A stretch of DNA of 64,000 nucleotides. It comes from Cryptomeria japonica. Its lineage: Eukaryota > Streptophyta > Pinopsida > Cupressales > Cupressaceae. The position numbers and the translations under genes are program-made. The stretch lies in the NCBI RefSeq assembly GCF_030272615.1, contig NC_081411.1, positions 827,688,897-827,752,896 on the forward strand, written 5' to 3'. Of this stretch, positions 58,327 through 64,000 are shown one piece after another. The notes under the pieces are model-generated. The model had not been told where the DNA came from. It searched no databases and saw only the letters and a program-made list of their open reading frames with translations. Position 1 is the first letter of the stretch, and each line of letters begins with the position of its first letter.

Positions 58327-59120
58327 TGTATATGGTGAAAATGGATAACAATAATAACAATATTGAAAGGCTAAATGAATCCAACCACAAAACCCTAGCC
58401 TAACAATCAACAAAGATCCACCATAACATATGAAGATTACCTAAGACAATGCAAATCACATGAAATCACAAAGATTATACCATCACATGTCCAATAGGGT
58501 TTTGATCTCCATTCTTCCTATCTCCATTGATCTTGCTTGATATATTTGCTTTCAGATTTTATGTGCACAAGAGCTCAACAAAGAACAAAATGTGGTTGCA
58601 AGTAGGATCGTAGTGTAGCCAATTGATCAAGTTGTTAGCATGAATAGTGATTAGAATGATTCATTAGGCTTTGATAATGAAGGAAGCATCTCCTTAAATA
58701 GAAGACACAATAAGAAATGGAGGGATAAGATTGAGAGGTGTAAAAAGGAAGTCGGCTAGGATTAGAGGGTAGGTAAAAGAAATAATAAAATAATGAAAGG
58801 GGTAGGTAGTGTATGAATTAAGAGATGAATGACATGTGTCATGGGTAGAAAAGGTTAATGAATTAATTAAATAAATAAAGATTTATTTAATTAATAGAAG
58901 AAGTAGGATAATTAAATAAATAAAAATATTTATTTAATTTAGGAAAAGGATAATTTAAATAAATAAATGTATTTATTTAAATGAGAAATAAGGCTAGAAG
59001 AGGATAAATGAATTAATTAAATAAATAAGGATTTATTTAATTAATAGAAGAATTAGGCTTAGATAATTAAATAAATAAAATATTTATTTAATTAGACTGG
59101 ACAATTTTTAGGTGTCTACA
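58327..59120 (-). repeat. Element F 5' LTR (794 bp)
   Basis: Collinear with 48242-49034. A TATTTAA box on the reverse strand lies near 58694-58700. Confidence 0.95.
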
Positions 59121-59856
59121 ATTACTATTAGAATTGTTATTATAGGATTTAGAATGAAATTTATTATTAGAATAATGATTATTATTATTATTGAATTTAA
59201 AATGATTATTATGATTTTGATGTTTAAACATAAAAGCATGTTTACTACTTTTAAGAGTACCAAACTGAATTAATTTAGCTTCCTCTTGATGTAATAAATT
59301 ATGAAAAATATCATAAGTTAATTGAGTAGTTAAACAAGGAATAGCCAGTTGAACATGAATATTAGGAATAAATTGTTGAAATTGACGAGGAAGACATTTT
59401 TTAAGAATAAGATGAATTAAACGTATATCAGCTAGTTTAACTCCTAAACCATTTAATTGACTATTAATAGAATCAAACTTTAATAAGAATTCATCCATGG
59501 ATTTAAAATCCATATACCTGACATCTTCGAGTTGATCTTGAAGCTGAATTTTTCGAGATTCATTTGAGCTATCATAAGTTGTTTTTAAAATTTGTCATGC
59601 TTCATATGCTTTTGTATAATTTTCAATAAGAATATACAATTCAGTAACCATCGAAACATCAATTAAACCAATTGCTTCCTCATTTTGAGCCTTCCACCTG
59701 TCTTGGTCGGCTTGAGGAGCAATTGTAGCAGGTTCTAAACTTTTATCAGTTGCAACATCGAAAAGGTGCTTGAAATGAAAAAATAAAGGAAATATGTGTT
59801 TTCCATGAATGACAATTAGTGCTATTTAATTTAATTTCAGGAATTAATGTAGACAT
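59121..59856 (-). pseudogene. Element E gag (broken)
   Basis: Starts M-S-T-L-I-P-E-I-K-L-N at 59856 in a typical copia gag manner (S-W-K-T-H-I-S-F). A frame break and a stop lie near 59760 and 59590, then 59513-59121 is open with F-L-L-K-F-D-S-I and an Asn-rich C-terminal tail. It continues in frame at 48236 beyond element F. Confidence 0.85.
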
Positions 59857-61008
59857 GTTAGCAAAACAACAAACAAATTATGATTAGTATTGAATAAATA
59901 CCCTCTTGGATTAAAAACAAAAAAATTAACCTCCTCGATTAAACTCGAATCAAACTTGAATAATAAGTTTTAAAAAGAAATAACAAAATTTTTAAAAATA
60001 TAAATAACTTTAATTAAGCTTTAATTTCAAATAACTTTAAAATTTTAAAAAATAAATAAATAAATTATATTTGTTTAAAAATTCTATTTACAGCTTAAAA
60101 TTTTTTTTAAAATATTATCTTTCATTATATGAAAAACTTTATTTAAAGAAACTTTACTTTATTTTTAAAAAGTTTAAAATTTTATATTAAAAAAAGGTAA
60201 ACTTAACTTAATGCTGAAGTACTTAAACTTGATTGTAATAAAATATCACTTCACTTTTATACATATGTTAAAACTTTAAACAACAAAACAAATATATGGT
60301 TAGCTTTGATTAGATTACGATAGGAATAAAAAATTGATAGAATAAGGAAAGCCTAGCAAGGAAGACACTACACAAAGGATAGAATTAATGATCAATACAT
60401 TACAAACTTGCAGGAAATACTTACAGAGAAGGGACGTTACAAAATAGACTTGACAGAGGCTAGAGTCAATAAAATGAGAAAAAAAAATGGAAGGAATATG
60501 GAAAAATACGATACAAACTAACAAAGATTGTTGGTCGCTCTCCCTAATACGATAAGAGTAAATAAAGAATACGATACGATACACAATCTAGTATATATTG
60601 GATTAAGGCAAACAATGAATTAGAACTAATAGTTTCATAAAAGTTATTGAGATTTTTTTTTTAATGAACTTGCAAATAAAACAGAGATACAATTTTATGA
60701 AAAAACAGTTTTGGCGGCAAGCCTTCCAAAACCAAAATAAATCAAAGAATGCAGGAAAAGAGATTAGCAAAATAGTTTTGGCGGCAAGCCTTCCAAAACT
60801 AAAAGAAAATAAACTTTCATCTAGAATCTAAATGGATTAATCATGCATTTGAAAAAAAAAATTAAACTTAAATCAAAACCTGCACAACAAAACGTTAAAG
60901 AACAAACTTCTTCTCTTCTCTCAAAAAAGTGCCTCCAAGAAAGGTGAGCTCCAAAATGAACAATGACAACCTTCATCAACTTTCACTTAAACAAGGATTA
61001 GTAACCCA
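59857..61008 (-). other. Element E leader, AT-rich
   Basis: No gene. It contains two perfect 26-bp copies (60707-60732 and 60774-60799) of a unit starting AGTTTTGGCGGCAAGCC, each able to pair GTTTTGG with CCAAAAC. Confidence 0.65.
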
Positions 61009-61019
61009 CTCTGATACCA
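61009..61019 (-). other. Primer-binding site of element E (tRNA-iMet type)
   Basis: Reverse strand TGGTATCAGAG directly adjoins the LTR end. Confidence 0.92.
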
Positions 61020-61188
61020 TGAAAGGAAATACAAGAGCAAGGAAATGAAAAGTAAATCCAAGTAAGTATGTTGATTGAAGTAATGTTACCAAAGTAGAGA
61101 ACAACTTAAGAGTAATCACCCAAAACTTGAAGAGGAGACACGAGATTTTGAAAGGGGAAAAGAAAAGAAAAACCCCTTATGTATTATG

Positions 61189-61251
<63 letters not shown>

Positions 61252-61551
61252 CTCATTACAATGATATCTAAAGTGAAGAATGAAAGGAGAAGTGTCTCTT
61301 AAATAGAGATGAGAAGAGGAGATACAAAGTAACTCCCAAATATATGAATGCCACCATTCATAATATGTGTGTGCAATGTGTCAACATCCTCTTAAGGAGG
61401 ATAAACTAATATTCCTTAATAAAGTAAAATAAAAGAAATGACTTGTCCTCACACATGTACTAGAGGACAAATTACATGTAGGAATTCCAAAGGAATATCC
61501 CAAACTAAATACAAATAAACCTAAGCCAAGTAAAGATTAAATATTCTAACA
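61020..61551 (-). repeat. Element E 5' LTR (532 bp)
   Basis: On the reverse strand it starts TGTTAGAATATTTAATC and ends TTTCCTTTCA. It includes the GA microsatellite. No second copy in the window. Confidence 0.88.
61192..61249. repeat. (GA)29 microsatellite in LTR
   Basis: Uninterrupted GA repeat of about 58 bp. Confidence 0.97.
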
Positions 61552-62310
61552 AAAAAGACCATAGGTGCCAGTATTGAACCTGGGCAGTGCAAGACATTAC
61601 ATCCTTTGTTTGGAGTGATCGGGCATCAATTTATTTTTTGATATTACGGCTTTATTAGTTTTAGGGGTGGCATTGGGAGAGACCATCCATACTAGCCCTT
61701 ATTGTGATAAAAAATGATATTTTTGTTTGTAGAATTTACGACTTATCCTTTCTACATAAGCCTCTTTATCTTGGCACAACTCTTCTCTCCCTTGTGAAGC
61801 TCATTGGTTAATCCAAATTATTTATACTTTATAATTTATAAAGTCTCCAACAATTATTTGGTGTTAGGGTTTTCTTTCTATGCATTGTGAAAGCATGCTT
61901 GGCTTGTTCATAGTTGCTTTCGCATTGTATTAAGGGACTTTAGTCCCACATTTGTCAATTGGGAGACTCTTTAGCTATTTTTATAGCTTGGTTCCCATAT
62001 TCTCTATTACGAGTGCTAAGTAAGGCTCACATTTGCACACTTGTGTGGCTGCCATTGTTAGTTGTGGTATGTTGTGGCTTGTGAAGATTGTAGAGCATGG
62101 TGACTTGGAGATTATGTCACATGGGTCACCTGCCACAATCTCGTATATCAAGATCTGCTTATCCGTAAGGGCTCTAATTTTTACCCGTATGGTCATTGTG
62201 GTCATATGGTGGGACTGGGTGCTTGCTTCGATCTCCAAAAGTGCCTATTGTAGCCCTTTTTTCTTTTTTGCATAACTTTTGTAAACAAAGGTGATCTTTG
62301 TCAAACCAGA
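61552..62310. other. Spacer without genes
   Basis: A forward frame at 62033-62275 and reverse frame at 61981-62238 overlap and have no motif. Nothing else is supported. Confidence 0.5.
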
Positions 62311-64000
62311 TGTAGCATATAGTAAATTGTAACCCTATACAATTCACACCTTATGTTTGTGCTTCTACTTTAGTGTGTCCTATTTTCATTCCCCCTAGGC
62401 CCATTTTGGCCCCTTTTTACTCAAAATATGATGTCACCTATGTGCACAGCTGAGTGGACCCCATCCCATGGATATCCCCCCAAATTTGTTGCTTTGCTTG
62501 TCCTATTTTTGGTGGAAAAGGGTAGTATGGCATCCCTTTTTGGACCAAGGTGTCCCACCACCCTGGTCTTGTTGAGCCCAAGGTAGGACTGAGAGGGGGG
62601 TTGAATCAGTCCGAAACTTCAAAACAAATAAATTATAAACAACATGCAACCATACAAAACATTACCAAAAAAATCACTAACCATCAACACGTGAAAACTA
62701 GATTTTATGTGGAAACCCCAAGTTGGGAAAATTCACAGTGAGAATCTGACTCATAATATGAATAATAATGATTACAAAGTTTTAGGCTCTCTACCAAGGA
62801 GTAACAACACTTAATGGACTTGTGGAGCTAAGACACACAACTTTAAAGGCAAAATATAAAATAAGGACTTGCACAATTGAGGGTGAGCCAAAATAAAATG
62901 AATATTATTGCACAAAATAAGCCAATCGGACCAAAAATACTCAAGGCAGATCACTCTAGGAGAAAGAAATGACACAAATACATCATAAAACATCCCTCAA
63001 GACAAATCCAATGATCTACACATGCTAACACTTCCTCTAAAGTTGACACTAAACAAAACATGTAGATAGGTATTAAAGCTTGTCAAACAGTCAGCCAAAA
63101 ATACATCTTTTGATCCAAAATACTCCATGCAGATCTCTACACACCAAGGTGAAACCCAAAAAAATATCCCAACTTGTCATCCAAAGCATATCTAGACCAA
63201 AAACATGATCCAAATAAGATAAACCAATCAAACACACTAAACCACATCATAACTGAATATATCACACTCAAATCAACATGTCTCACTTACCAACACCACA
63301 AGGGAATCATATTGTGAATACTATAATAATCATATAATCACATCCTTTGAATCACAACAAAAACTTCAACATATCCAGAGGCCATCGAAGACTTTTCAAA
63401 CCAGCTTGACAAACACTCTTCCTATCAAAAAGTAGTAAAAACTGAATTTTACAAACCATGAACTAGAAAACCAAACAAAACTATCAATGAGATATAAAAA
63501 ACTCTTTCTTGTATATTTCCACAACCAACACCAACACAATATACATCCAAACCAGAATTCATCCGGACAACCAAGTTTCACATCAATGACAATAACAATG
63601 ACAACAACACAAACTCGTATTTCTAAGAGGTCCTCCTTAAACATGATCCATTTCAAATATGGGTGGGTATTTCCCGTCCTCGATGGATTTTGATCCCTAT
63701 GGCTACAGTTGACTATTGGAGGTTAGCCGAATTGATAATTTACTTAGGGAACCCTATATAAGGACATCATCTTAATCCATTTTAGACCTAGAAGCAATTG
63801 ATCACTCTCATACCCCATCATTCATGCATCTATCAAGCATTCTCAAGCACTCAAGGCAACATTTCATCCCACCATATCCTTCAAGCATCATGGATCAAAG
63901 TCACATCAATATTCATATAAGCATGTGTGTTTGATTAGATCATTCATATTCATGCGTTTTCCATGTTATTGCATTCAACATTCATGATCACATCTAAAGA
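62311..64000 (+). repeat. Partial LTR related to element A, interrupted
   Basis: Starts TGTAGCATATAGTAAATTGTA and continues TACAATTCACACC, matching the first 50 bp of the element A LTR in layout. The part after about 63690 has a TATATAAG at 63755-63762 and the CATCTATCAAGCATTC leader type seen in the element A LTR. The middle, about 62570-63690, looks inserted. It runs off the window. Confidence 0.6.
62570..63690. mobile_element. Probable inserted LTR, copia type, ends approximate
   Basis: GACTGAGAGGGGGGTTGAATCAGTCC near 62588 mirrors the ACTACTAAGAGGGGGGTGAATCAGTAG stretch near the end of the element B LTRs, and CATCAATGACAA near 63580 mirrors their other end. Exact ends and TSD were not found, so a solo LTR is only likely. 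Confidence 0.4.

Larger units (their letters stand above)
48242..59120 (-). mobile_element. Element F: Ty3/gypsy Tat-type, gag-PR kept, RT-RH-INT core lost, antisense PMD gene
   Basis: A 10,879-bp element on the reverse strand inserted in element E. 5' LTR 58327-59120, PBS, 2.2-kb leader with two ACAGACGCG arrays, one long frame, antisense PMD gene, PPT, 3' LTR 48242-49034. LTRs differ at about nine sites plus one indel in 793 bp (about 1 percent by eye), so it moved recently although it lacks its own RT and integrase. TSD is ATTAT/ATTAC with one mismatch, supported by frame continuity of the host copia gag. Confidence 0.93.
45672..61551 (-). mobile_element. Element E: Ty1/copia, truncated, split by element F
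   Basis: On the reverse strand: 5' LTR 61020-61551, PBS, leader, gag 59856-59121, then element F (48242-59120), then knuckle, protease, integrase and part of RT 48241-45672. RT stops at the element D LTR; its end, RNase H and the 3' LTR are not in the window. The gag frame continues across the element F site when F and one TSD are removed. Confidence 0.9.

Noticed and set aside
61570-61610. Possible tRNA-like B box on the reverse strand (GGTTCAATACTGG)
   Set aside because: No A box, tail or TSD was found; too weak to call a SINE.

Overview
This window looks like intergenic DNA from a large, transposon-filled seed-plant genome, plausibly a gymnosperm (inferred from the density of long nested LTR retrotransposons, the AT-rich filler and the lack of any intact host gene; the species cannot be told). 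Almost everything recognisable is retrotransposon. Boundaries were set by eye from LTR pairs, target-site duplications (TSDs), primer-binding sites (PBS) and polypurine tracts (PPT).

Layout. 1-3629: AT-rich filler with an array of short palindromes and one decayed coding fragment. 3630-16517 (+): element A, a complete Ty3/gypsy element of Tat type with equal 1669-bp LTRs, TSD GCCTC, a PR-RT-RNaseH-aRNaseH-INT reading frame broken by one TAG, no recognisable gag, and an antisense spliced plant-mobile-domain (PMD) gene between pol and the 3' LTR. 16523-20404: AT-rich filler with duplications. 20410-27719 (-): element B, a decayed Ty1/copia element, TSD GAGTT. 27725-32055: filler. 32056-40833 (-): an unrecognised coding region of about 1,260 codons split by element C (33364-38357, -), a young gag-PR-only copia element with TSD ATCTC. 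40870-42000: imperfect hairpin array. 43984-45671 (-): 5' LTR and leader of gypsy element D, carrying a SINE with a perfect 14-bp TSD. 45672-61551 (-): copia element E, truncated on the left and split by element F (48242-59120, -), a young Tat-type element that keeps gag and PR, has lost RT, RNaseH and the INT core in frame, and again carries an antisense PMD gene. 62311-64000 (+): start of a further LTR related to element A, itself interrupted.

How the parts fit. Elements A and F are complementary deletion derivatives of related Tat-type elements: A has pol without gag, F has gag-PR without pol. Both carry an antisense PMD gene with a phase-0 intron at the same place, and each of those introns is filled with a different short tandem repeat. 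The most interesting points are this pair, the antisense PMD gene with its intron minisatellites, and the long unrecognised protein gene whose frame is restored exactly when element C and one TSD copy are removed. Retroelement leaders here repeatedly contain unrelated 20-40 bp arrays (palindromes, hairpins, ACAGACGCG, CGATTGCATGAT).
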